A stretch of DNA of 13,408 nt from a bacterium UBP7_UBA7824 (GTDB taxonomy: Bacteria > UBP7 > UBA6624). Below, one piece after another: positions 6,781 to 13,408 of this stretch (its first letter is position 1; each line of letters begins with the position of its first letter). The notes beneath the pieces were generated by a model that was not told the origin of the DNA, searched no databases, and saw only the letters and a list, made by a program, of their open reading frames with translations. Position numbers and translations under genes: made by a program. The DNA lies in the NCBI GenBank assembly GCA_002501535.1, contig DLTY01000016.1, forward strand, positions 1-13,408, in the 5' to 3' direction.

Positions 6781-7622
6781 AAAAGTTCCAAGAAACCATC
6801 AAACATTTTTTTCACTGGTCCCTTGCATGTCAAAGAAGCATCTCCAAAAGAAACCTCTAGCGTTCCTCCGTTAGATTGTGTTTTAATAATTTCTATATCT
6901 TTTTCAAGCTTTTTATTTATGCATATCGAAGAGGCCAGTGAGCCAGAGCCGCATGACAATGTTCTGCCAACGCCTCTTTCATATGTTTCAATGGAATATT
7001 CACCCAGCTTATTTATTCTTTTTATAAAATGAACATTAACTCCAAAAGGAAAATTTTCATTCATTGAAGCTTTTTCGAAGATCTTCGAATAATCACTTTC
7101 TCTTAAGTTAGCTTCGAAATCCAAAGACACAACAAAATGTGGATTTCCAATACCTGAAACAGACCAACCATTTATGCCGTCTATATTGACCTGAGTGCAT
7201 TCAAAATCATCAATAATATCTTTTTTCAAATTTACTGAAAAGCAATTCTTTTTTTGGGATATATTATCTATTTGCCATTTTTCACTTAATTGTGAAGATA
7301 TCCATTTATCCAACGCTAAAGAAGTCCAGGCCCAAGATAATCTCTCTTTATGCAAATAACAATAAGCAACTGCTATACGAAAACCATTCAATGAAAACTC
7401 ACCATTGCTTCCGTCCCTATTGTAGATATCACACCTTATCAATTCATCATTAATGATATCTACGAAAAGAACACCATCAGCATCAATATAACTTTTTGAA
7501 TTTGTAATTTTTTCCGAAAAAACAGGCCTATCTTGATTTTCTAATGAGCTACCATCAACAATGATAAAAGAATTGCCAGCAGCAATCCATTTTTCAAAAT
7601 TTATTCCTTGTCTATTAGCCAA
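6777..7622 (-). CDS. dapF: diaminopimelate epimerase-like protein lacking one catalytic Cys
   Basis: DapF converts LL- to meso-diaminopimelate for lysine and peptidoglycan synthesis using two cysteines. This 281-aa protein keeps the family layout: GNSFIIVDG (16-24), ADGVLFV (48-54), NRDGSNGEF (68-76), GNPHFVV (159-165), FPFGVNVHF (191-199) and YERGVGRTLSCGSG (214-227) with the second catalytic Cys (C224). The first catalytic motif, normally CGNG, reads SLNG at 77-80, so the first Cys is Ser77 (codon TCA). The following conserved RC is R82-I83. Epimerisation by the two-thiol mechanism is therefore doubtful. The start is TTG at 7622, supported by AGGAGG nine bases upstream, and no ATG or other start lies near the conserved N-terminus. 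It overlaps the prenyl synthase gene by 22 bp. Family assignment is firm, exact activity is not. Confidence 0.82.
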   Translation of the reverse strand: MANRQGINFEKWIAAGNSFIIVDGSSLENQDRPVFSEKITNSKSYIDADGVLFVDIINDELIRCDIYNRDGSNGEFSLNGFRIAVAYCYLHKERLSWAWTSLALDKWISSQLSEKWQIDNISQKKNCFSVNLKKDIIDDFECTQVNIDGINGWSVSGIGNPHFVVSLDFEANLRESDYSKIFEKASMNENFPFGVNVHFIKRINKLGEYSIETYERGVGRTLSCGSGSLASSICINKKLEKDIEIIKTQSNGGTLEVSFGDASLTCKGPVKKMFDGFLELF

Positions 7623-8422
7623 GAAGCAAACCCTCCTAGAACAGAATCCTCTAGATCCATCTTTCTCAATAAGTCTTTTTGCACTGCCATTGCAGCTTCC
7701 ATTTTTATCTTTGATTGATTCTTCTTAAGATTATCTTGAAAATCAAAATAATCATCTCTGTATTGGAAATAAGCACCAAATCTTCCAGCAAATTTAAATA
7801 AATGCTCAAAACGATTCTCATCAAATGCATCCGTCCCCCAGATCATTCGAGCCTCAAATTCAGCTGCACGTGCTATCTTCTCAAAAAAATGAGCTGTTTT
7901 CATATAATTAATCCTCTCTTGAGTGATACCTCTTTCAAGACCTAGATCAAGTGCCTGCCCTCCAATGACGCTATCCGGCATTAACATTTCTGAAAAAGGA
8001 AAAGAATTACCTGTACCTGACTTATAAGACATGCCCAATAAAACATTACTTGCAAGCAATGCTGTAGATTCTCCAAACTTTTTCCACAATGAAGGCTTTC
8101 CTCTCCGTAACACATCATTATCCATACATGGCAAATCATCTTGAATCAATGTAAATGCATGAAAAAATTCAAACGAACATGCTATTGATAAAATTCCATG
8201 AGCTGATGCATCACTTTTTAAACCTTTATTCTTTGGGGCAATACTTTCAAAAACTGCTAAATAAAACAAAGGTCTGACTCTTTTTCCCCCACTGAAAAGC
8301 GCATAAGAAACCGCATCTTTTAAAACAGATACCCCATCAAGCGAATCAACATGAAGCATCATCTCCTTTTCAATTAATGGTTTCCAAAAATTAATGAATA
8401 TCTCTGTTTTATCTTTTAACAT
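7601..8422 (-). CDS. polyprenyl synthetase (farnesyl/geranylgeranyl diphosphate synthase type)
   Basis: This is a trans-prenyltransferase that condenses isopentenyl diphosphate with allylic diphosphates. The 273-aa protein has GGKRVRP (45-51), the first Asp-rich motif DDLPCMD (95-101) followed by LRRGKPS (105-111), GGQALDL (154-160), KT (175-176) and the second Asp-rich region QYRDDYFD (220-227). The two residues inserted in the first motif (DDxxxxD) are typical of bacterial type II FPP synthases (IspA). The usual segment after the second motif, GKxxGxDxxxxKxTYP, is not recognisable: the protein continues NLKKNQSKIKMEAAMAVQ. The LAGDALL stretch reads LASNVLL. It is somewhat shorter than typical IspA (about 300 aa). 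The ATG lies 15 bp after the slt stop, and the gene's end overlaps dapF. Product chain length cannot be told. Confidence 0.85.
   Translation of the reverse strand: MLKDKTEIFINFWKPLIEKEMMLHVDSLDGVSVLKDAVSYALFSGGKRVRPLFYLAVFESIAPKNKGLKSDASAHGILSIACSFEFFHAFTLIQDDLPCMDNDVLRRGKPSLWKKFGESTALLASNVLLGMSYKSGTGNSFPFSEMLMPDSVIGGQALDLGLERGITQERINYMKTAHFFEKIARAAEFEARMIWGTDAFDENRFEHLFKFAGRFGAYFQYRDDYFDFQDNLKKNQSKIKMEAAMAVQKDLLRKMDLEDSVLGGFASWLIDKE
7632..7637 (-). promoter_or_regulatory. Shine-Dalgarno site fixing the TTG start of dapF
   Basis: On the minus strand AGGAGG is followed by nine bases and then TTG. It is the strongest ribosome-binding site I noticed in the window and lies inside the 3' end of the prenyl synthase gene. 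It supports translation of the dapF-like gene from a non-AUG start. Confidence 0.75.
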
Positions 8423-8437
8423 CTTGCTAATAAATTG

Positions 8438-10381
8438 CTACTCTAACCTATAACTATTCAATCTTTCATAGATAAAAAGATTCGCAAGAATTGACCTTGC
8501 ATATATCCTTGGTTCTGAAAGCGTGATGGTTAAAATCCTCAAGGGATCAATTGAGCTCTCGTAACTTTCATCCTGAATGCGTTCGAGCCATGATTCAACC
8601 CTGGAAGAACCTGCATTGTAAGCAAATAAAGCAGCAACAATATCATCGTCATACCTATCAAGCATGCTCTCTAGATAGGTTGAACCGACCAATAAATTTA
8701 AATCAGGTTCTCTTAAAAGGTCTTTGACTTCTTTGGCTGAAACATCCATATGCAAGTCGTGCAAAACTGCTGCAGCTGTAGAGGGCATGACTTGTGTTAA
8801 GCCAATAGCACCTGCTGAAGACACAGCGTCAGCTTGAAATGCACTTTCCCTATGGGCTAAAGAATACAAAAGTAAACTATTTTGACCTTTGTTAAAAAAA
8901 TCACCATATGGCATTGGCCAAAAATTTGAAATTATTGTCAAAATTGCTTCTCTCGAAAACTTTTTTTGAATTATTGAATCTAACAAAAGACCAGCATAAA
9001 ATCTTGCTTCAATCCCTCTTTCTAAACTCATCAAAAGTGATGAAATCCTTAAAATATTACTGTAATTTCTTTCTCCATTTGAATATCTAAAAATTGCTTC
9101 TTTTAAAATTATTTCAGGAATGACGCTCTCATAAACAGTAAGTTCATCTTCTTCAAAGTTGAAATTACCAGAATTTAAAAAAATAAAATCCCACCATTTG
9201 ATATCATCAACTTCTTCTTTTTCAAAAACATACAAACTAAAAAAAGAAAACGGATATCTAGATAAGAGCATATTCTTGCTTTCTTCAGAATTTAAAATGG
9301 CATATTGCCAATAAAGCTTATTTGGCTCAAGATCAGGATCATCAATTGCCATCATATATGACAGAGCCTCCTCCTTCTCAGTCATAACCTTTAGTCTGAA
9401 CAAATGATATCTAGACAAATTTGCCCTAGAGCCTTTTGGGTATCTGGCCAGATACCTTTTATATTCTTTTTCAGCAGCATTAAGCCTACCAAGATAAAAA
9501 AGATATCCTGCCTTTCTATATATAGCATCCTCCCCTCCACCATTTATAGCCATCTCCTCAAGAGAATCAAGTGCTTCTTCTGGATTTCCAGTAGCAGATG
9601 AAATCTTTGAATTTAAGCTAAGGTAATCTAAATAATGGTAATCAGCTACACCCTGCTTGCTCCATCTTTCAAGCATTATTTTTGCTTCTTTATTTTTTGA
9701 AAATCTATGATTGCCCCAGGATAAAATAAAATCCCTTAAATCAGCATGGGGAGAAAGCTGTCCCAGTTTCTGATAATCAAAATTCACATTCCAGCCTCTA
9801 ACTAAATTAAAACAATTTTCAACATCAGATCTGGAAATGTTTTTTTTATAAGAAAGATTTTTAATAATAAAATCTGCCCAATCTTTTTTTACTTTAGCTG
9901 AGGAGGTGTTTTCAAGAAACCGATAATAAGGTTCTATTTCATCTGAAGATAAAAAATTTAACGTATATGTTTCGCTAAAAAAATGCAACATTATTTCAGC
10001 ATTTTGCGAATAGGTCATGTTTGAAGAAAAGTGATCAAGATAAGATTGAACTTCATTTTTTGAAAAAACCTCTTGCTTCATTAAGGTAATCACAATTTCA
10101 GCGAACTCAAAACAAGAAGACTCACAATGGTTATGCCATAATGAAAAATGCCTTTTTGCTTCTTGATAATTTTCTAAATTAATTTTTTCCTTAATGTAGT
10201 AAGCAGAAAAGTCATCTTTTAGTGATTCAGGAAAAACATCAACTTCATTAGGCTTTAAATTAGAAAATTTTTTCAAATTTTGAAAAAGCCAAACCCTTTC
10301 AGGATCTATATTTTTTGAATAAAGACTGGTTTTAGAAAAAAGAAAAAGAAAGAAAAGTGATAAAAATAATCTTTTTTTCAG
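8438..10381 (-). CDS. slt: Slt-type soluble lytic murein transglycosylase with signal peptide
   Basis: This is a periplasmic enzyme that cleaves the MurNAc-GlcNAc bond of peptidoglycan, forming 1,6-anhydroMurNAc. The C-terminal catalytic domain has HRESAF with the catalytic Glu at about residue 512, GAIGLTQVMPSTA and AYNAGSSRV, the standard SLT order. About 450 upstream residues are helical and repeat-like, as in the Slt70 superhelix. The first conventional start is TTG at 10276 (612 aa), but the frame is open further upstream and encodes KKRLFLSLFFLFLFSK, a clear signal peptide, directly after a CTG at 10379-10381. I therefore place the start there (647 aa). That CTG overlaps the pccB stop as CTGA, matching the ATGA junction of mce-pccB. 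CTG initiation is inferred. The function call does not depend on it. Confidence 0.9.
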   Translation of the reverse strand: MKKRLFLSLFFLFLFSKTSLYSKNIDPERVWLFQNLKKFSNLKPNEVDVFPESLKDDFSAYYIKEKINLENYQEAKRHFSLWHNHCESSCFEFAEIVITLMKQEVFSKNEVQSYLDHFSSNMTYSQNAEIMLHFFSETYTLNFLSSDEIEPYYRFLENTSSAKVKKDWADFIIKNLSYKKNISRSDVENCFNLVRGWNVNFDYQKLGQLSPHADLRDFILSWGNHRFSKNKEAKIMLERWSKQGVADYHYLDYLSLNSKISSATGNPEEALDSLEEMAINGGGEDAIYRKAGYLFYLGRLNAAEKEYKRYLARYPKGSRANLSRYHLFRLKVMTEKEEALSYMMAIDDPDLEPNKLYWQYAILNSEESKNMLLSRYPFSFFSLYVFEKEEVDDIKWWDFIFLNSGNFNFEEDELTVYESVIPEIILKEAIFRYSNGERNYSNILRISSLLMSLERGIEARFYAGLLLDSIIQKKFSREAILTIISNFWPMPYGDFFNKGQNSLLLYSLAHRESAFQADAVSSAGAIGLTQVMPSTAAAVLHDLHMDVSAKEVKDLLREPDLNLLVGSTYLESMLDRYDDDIVAALFAYNAGSSRVESWLERIQDESYESSIDPLRILTITLSEPRIYARSILANLFIYERLNSYRLE

Positions 10382-11922
10382 AGTGGTATATTCCCATGCT
10401 TTCTTGGAGGCATCTTTTCTCTTTTGGATTTATAAAATCTCAAAGCTTCTATCAGTTTTGGCCTAGTGTCTATAGGATCTATAACCTCATCAACATAACC
10501 TCTTTCTGCAGCAATATATGGAGTTGCAATATTTGTTTCATAATCATGAATCAACTCCTTACGTTTTTCATCTTTATCTTTTGCATCTTTAATATCTTTT
10601 CTAAAAATAATATTTATTGCACCCTCTGCTCCCATTACTGCAAATTCAGCAGAAGGCCATGCTAGATTCAAATCAGCTCCCAATTGTTTTGGAGCCATCA
10701 CACAATAAGCACCACCATAAGCCTTCCTTGTAACAACAGTTAACAATGGTACTGTACATTCCGAGTAGGCATGAAGTAGCTTTGCTCCATGTCTTATTAT
10801 GCCCTGGTGCTCTTGATCCTTTCCTGGTAAAAAACCAGGGACATCGACAAAAGAAACAACAGGAATGTTAAAAGAGTCACAAAATCTGATAAATCGTGCA
10901 GATTTATTACATGAGTCAGAATCTAGACAACCTGCTAAAACATTAGGCTGATTTGCAATTATGCCTATAGCATAACCATCCAATCTTCCAAACCCTACAA
11001 CTATATTTTTAGCCCAAGATGACTGAACCTCAAAAAAAGAATTGTCGTCTAAAACAAAATCAAGAATTTCTTTCATGTCATAAGGCTTGTCAGAGCTGTC
11101 AGGAATAATCTCTCTTAATTTATTCTCTCTTCTTTGTGTATCTTGAACGCTTGAATCTTTTCTAGATTGATGTATCTTGTTGTTCGATGGAATGTAATTA
11201 AGCAGCTCTCTAACTGACTTCAAACATTCAACTTCATTTTCGGAAACAAAATGAGAAACTCCACTTTTTTGAGTATGAACAGAGGCCCCTCCTAAATCTT
11301 CAAAAGTGACTTCTTCATGAAGAACTGTCTTGATTACATCAGGACCGGTTAAAAACATATGGCTTGTACCCTTTGTCATAAAAACAAAATCCATCAAACC
11401 TGGAGAGTAAACAGCACCTCCAGCGCATGGACCTAAGATACAAGCTATCTGCGGAACCACACCGCTTGATAAAGTATTTTCCTTAAAAATGCTAGCATAG
11501 CCCGCCAGAGAAACAACACCTTCCTGTATCCTTGCGCCACCAGAGTCTTGTATTGCAATCACAGGAACTCCAACCTTCCTTCCTGTTTGGATTATTTTGA
11601 CTATTTTTTCAGCATGCCTTTCACCAAGAGAACCCCCCATAACAGTGAAGTCCTGACTATAAACAAGGACTCTACGCCCATTCACCTTTCCAAAACCAGC
11701 AACTAAGCCATCACCTAAAAATTCTTTCTTTTCGCCTATGGGCAGGGGAGAGGATTTGATAAATAAACCTAACTCTCTAAAAGAGCCATCATCTAGCAAA
11801 ACCTCTAATCTTTCTCTAGCGGTTAGTTTTCCTTTTTCATGTTGTTTTTCAATTGCTGAAGTTCCTCCTCCAAGTTTTGCCTTGGATATTAAACCTCTTA
11901 ATTTTTCAATTCTCTTCTTCAT
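10378..11922 (-). CDS. pccB: propionyl-CoA carboxylase beta subunit (carboxyltransferase)
   Basis: This subunit transfers the carboxyl group from biotin to propionyl-CoA, giving methylmalonyl-CoA. The 514 aa fit the family (about 510-540). Motifs include KLTARERLEVLLDDGSF (32-48), GDGLVAGFG (70-78), SQDFTVMGGSLGE (89-101), DSGGARIQEG (126-135), GPCAGGAVYSPG (164-175), a second crotonase-like half with VPGFLPG and RKAYGGAYCVM, and AWPSAEFAVMGAEGA. This single-chain N plus C layout separates it from AccD of the split AccA/AccD enzyme. Methylmalonyl-CoA decarboxylase or another acyl-CoA carboxylase beta chain is possible, but the adjoining epimerase and the biotin carboxylase next door favour PccB. 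The ATG overlaps the mce stop (ATGA), with a weak GGAA eight bases upstream. Substrate specificity is inferred from context. Confidence 0.93.
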   Translation of the reverse strand: MKKRIEKLRGLISKAKLGGGTSAIEKQHEKGKLTARERLEVLLDDGSFRELGLFIKSSPLPIGEKKEFLGDGLVAGFGKVNGRRVLVYSQDFTVMGGSLGERHAEKIVKIIQTGRKVGVPVIAIQDSGGARIQEGVVSLAGYASIFKENTLSSGVVPQIACILGPCAGGAVYSPGLMDFVFMTKGTSHMFLTGPDVIKTVLHEEVTFEDLGGASVHTQKSGVSHFVSENEVECLKSVRELLNYIPSNNKIHQSRKDSSVQDTQRRENKLREIIPDSSDKPYDMKEILDFVLDDNSFFEVQSSWAKNIVVGFGRLDGYAIGIIANQPNVLAGCLDSDSCNKSARFIRFCDSFNIPVVSFVDVPGFLPGKDQEHQGIIRHGAKLLHAYSECTVPLLTVVTRKAYGGAYCVMAPKQLGADLNLAWPSAEFAVMGAEGAINIIFRKDIKDAKDKDEKRKELIHDYETNIATPYIAAERGYVDEVIDPIDTRPKLIEALRFYKSKREKMPPRKHGNIPL

Positions 11923-12305
11923 GATATTATTTCCATCAATATACCCATTGTAAATTTAGGATTAAAGAACAATGCTCCACCGCCATCAATTCCAGCCTGT
12001 CTTGAGGACTCTACTGTTTCAAAACCCAAAGAATTAAATTTTTTTTCAGTTTTATTTAAATCTGAAACTTTAAAAGCAATATGATGAAAACCTTCTCCTC
12101 TTTTTTCTAAGAACCTTTTCAAAACACCTTCTCCAACAGGTTCCAACAACTCAATGTTTACATTTCCAACCTTTAACATTGCTATTTCAGCATTTTCTCT
12201 TTCGTATTTTTTCCTGTAAGAAACCTCTCCTTTCAAAGCTATTTTCCACAAAGAAAGAGCTTTGTCTATGCTTCTAACTACAATCCCTAAATGAGCAATT
12301 TTCAT
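11919..12305 (-). CDS. mce: methylmalonyl-CoA epimerase
   Basis: This enzyme interconverts (S)- and (R)-methylmalonyl-CoA between propionyl-CoA carboxylase and methylmalonyl-CoA mutase. The 128-aa protein of the vicinal oxygen chelate (glyoxalase-like) fold has IAHLGIVV (3-10) with metal ligand H5, a VNIELLEPVGEG stretch near 49-60, GEGFHHIAFKV near 70-80 with the second ligand His, and the terminal GILMEIIS with the ligand Glu (E126). At the position usually holding a metal-binding Gln (EQGV) this protein reads EN, possibly Glu as ligand. No Shine-Dalgarno site precedes the ATG. It is the first gene of the minus-strand operon and is divergent from the biotin carboxylase gene 42 bp away. Confidence 0.92.
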   Translation of the reverse strand: MKIAHLGIVVRSIDKALSLWKIALKGEVSYRKKYERENAEIAMLKVGNVNIELLEPVGEGVLKRFLEKRGEGFHHIAFKVSDLNKTEKKFNSLGFETVESSRQAGIDGGGALFFNPKFTMGILMEIIS

Positions 12306-12334
12306 AATTTTTAATTCTATAACCTTAAAAGAGT

Positions 12335-12347
12335 TAGAATATTTCTA
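12335..12347. promoter_or_regulatory. 13-bp palindrome in the divergent mce/pccA promoter gap
   Basis: TAGAATATTTCTA is an inverted repeat with 5-bp arms (TAGAA/TTCTA) around TAT, placed directly against the pccA ATG. The 42-bp gap must hold promoters for both directions; a further TTCTA copy lies at 12315-12319. TAGAAT at 12335-12340 could also be a -10 element for pccA. It could be an operator for coordinated control of the propionyl-CoA genes or a chance palindrome in AT-rich DNA. Confidence 0.25.
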
Positions 12348-13408
12348 ATGGCTTTTAGAAGAATCACCCCAAGTAAAGGCAAAAGTAAACGCCCTAAGAT
12401 AAAAAGTATGCTTATCGCAAACAGAGGAGAAATTGCGCTTCGAATAATAAGAGCAGGTTGGGAATTAGGAATCAGATGTGTAATAGCATCTAGTGAAATA
12501 GACATAGATTCCTTGCCTTCAAGAGTGGCTGATAGTGTATTTAACCTAGGTCCAGGCAATGCCGCAGAGACATATCTAGACATTGAAAAAATAATTCAAG
12601 CAGCTAAAAGATCAAAAGTTGAAGCTATACATCCTGGATATGGATTCCTTTCAGAAAATGCAAGATTCGCTAAAAGATGCGAAGAGGAAGGAATAATCTT
12701 CATAGGCCCCTACGCAGACGCAATGGAGAAATTAGGAGACAAGGTCTGGGGCAGAAAAAAAGCAAAAGACTTAAAAATACCAACAATACCTGGTTCAAAA
12801 GGTGTCGTTAACGATGTTAAAACAGCAATGAAAATCTCAAGAAAAATCGGTTTTCCTGTTTTAATTAAAGCTGCTGCAGGCGGAGGGGGAAGAGGGATGA
12901 GGGTTGTTGAAAAAATGCAAGATCTAAAAGATGCATTTGAATCTGCACAATCTGAAGCAAAATTAGCTTTTGGCGATGGATCATGTTTTATAGAGAGATA
13001 CCTTGCAAAACCAAGACATGTAGAAATACAAGCAATGAGAGATTCACATGGAAGATTTATACATTTGTATGAAAGGGAATGCTCAATACAAAGAAGGCAT
13101 CAAAAACTGCTAGAAGAAGCCCCTTCATTAGCGGTCTCAACATTAATGAGAAAAAGAATGATAGATGCATCTAAAGCTTTGACGAAGGCTGCAAAATACC
13201 ATGGAGTTTGTACTGTTGAATTTTTAGTTGATGGCAAAAATTTTTATTTTATAGAGGTGAACACTCGTGTTCAGGTTGAACACCCAGTGACAGAAAAAAT
13301 TACAGGGATTGACATAATAAGAGCAGGAATAAGAATAGCTGGCAAGGAAAGAATCCCCTTTACCCAAAGGCAAGTAAGAAGAACTGGTCATGCTATTGAA
13401 TGCAGAAT
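12348..13408 (+). CDS. pccA: biotin carboxylase subunit of acetyl/propionyl-CoA carboxylase, N-terminal part (runs off right edge)
   Basis: This is an ATP-dependent carboxylation subunit that charges biotin with bicarbonate for the PccB carboxyltransferase. 353 complete codons are visible. MLIANRGEIALRIIRA (21-36), HPGYGFLSEN (95-104), the glycine-rich ATP-grasp loop KAAAGGGGRGMR (174-185), ERECSIQRRHQK (242-253) and the active-site stretch FIEVNTRVQVEHPVTE (301-316) with E303, N305 and R307 are intact. From the ATG at 12348 a basic 20-residue extension precedes the conserved core. An internal ATG at 12408 would start exactly at MLIANRGE, slightly too short for the family, so the upstream ATG is preferred. 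The window ends before any biotinyl domain, so PccA and AccC types cannot be told apart directly; the pccB-mce neighbours favour PccA. Confidence 0.92.
   Translation, partial: MAFRRITPSKGKSKRPKIKSMLIANRGEIALRIIRAGWELGIRCVIASSEIDIDSLPSRVADSVFNLGPGNAAETYLDIEKIIQAAKRSKVEAIHPGYGFLSENARFAKRCEEEGIIFIGPYADAMEKLGDKVWGRKKAKDLKIPTIPGSKGVVNDVKTAMKISRKIGFPVLIKAAAGGGGRGMRVVEKMQDLKDAFESAQSEAKLAFGDGSCFIERYLAKPRHVEIQAMRDSHGRFIHLYERECSIQRRHQKLLEEAPSLAVSTLMRKRMIDASKALTKAAKYHGVCTVEFLVDGKNFYFIEVNTRVQVEHPVTEKITGIDIIRAGIRIAGKERIPFTQRQVRRTGHAIECR

Noticed and set aside
10823..10839. Hairpin CCTGGT-AAAAA-ACCAGG
   Set aside because: It lies inside pccB, at codons for VPGFLPG. The symmetry comes from two Pro-Gly pairs, and it has no following T-run as expected of a terminator.
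12317..12583. Minus-strand open frame of 88 codons upstream of mce
   Set aside because: It is the shadow of the biotin carboxylase gene, whose conserved motifs are on the plus strand.

Overview
The window is a gene-dense, AT-rich stretch from a Gram-negative bacterium. The Gram-negative reading rests on a periplasmic Slt-type lytic transglycosylase with a signal peptide, together with FtsH and DapF-type genes. I cannot fix the lineage from sequence alone. The methylmalonyl-CoA genes, a stand-alone cysteine-free S4 gene, c-di-GMP genes and short spacers would fit a streamlined deltaproteobacterial-type or other marine proteobacterial genome, but this is inference. No mobile element, CRISPR array, integrase or phage gene is visible. 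No stretch over 300 bases lacks a gene. Most starts lack a clear Shine-Dalgarno site, and non-AUG starts appear more than once.

Region 1 (1-1773, minus strand): two CAU-anticodon tRNAs (initiator fMet, then probably elongator Met) are followed at 14 nt by tilS and then by the N-terminal part of ftsH, which runs off the left edge. This looks like one tRNA-mRNA transcription unit.

Region 2 (1804-6780, plus strand): a c-di-GMP cassette. A GAF-GGDEF diguanylate cyclase overlaps (ATGA) a tandem HD-GYP protein whose second domain has lost metal ligands. An unrecognised 255-aa protein abuts it, and that gene overlaps rpiB. A 97-aa lysine-rich protein and a 39-aa single-pass membrane protein follow, and then rpsD, which seems to have its own promoter with a very short leader.

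Region 3 (6777-12305, minus strand): a tight five-gene operon, mce-pccB-slt-(polyprenyl synthase)-dapF. It mixes propionyl-CoA/methylmalonyl-CoA metabolism with cell-wall and isoprenoid functions. Its first two junctions are 4-bp start/stop overlaps and its last overlaps by 22 bp. The DapF-like protein lacks one of the two catalytic cysteines, and the prenyl synthase lacks the usual C-terminal lysine motif. The slt gene appears to start at a CTG that restores a signal peptide.

Region 4 (12348-13408, plus strand): the biotin carboxylase subunit gene (pccA/accC type) diverges from mce and runs off the right edge. With pccB and mce it would convert propionyl-CoA to (R)-methylmalonyl-CoA.
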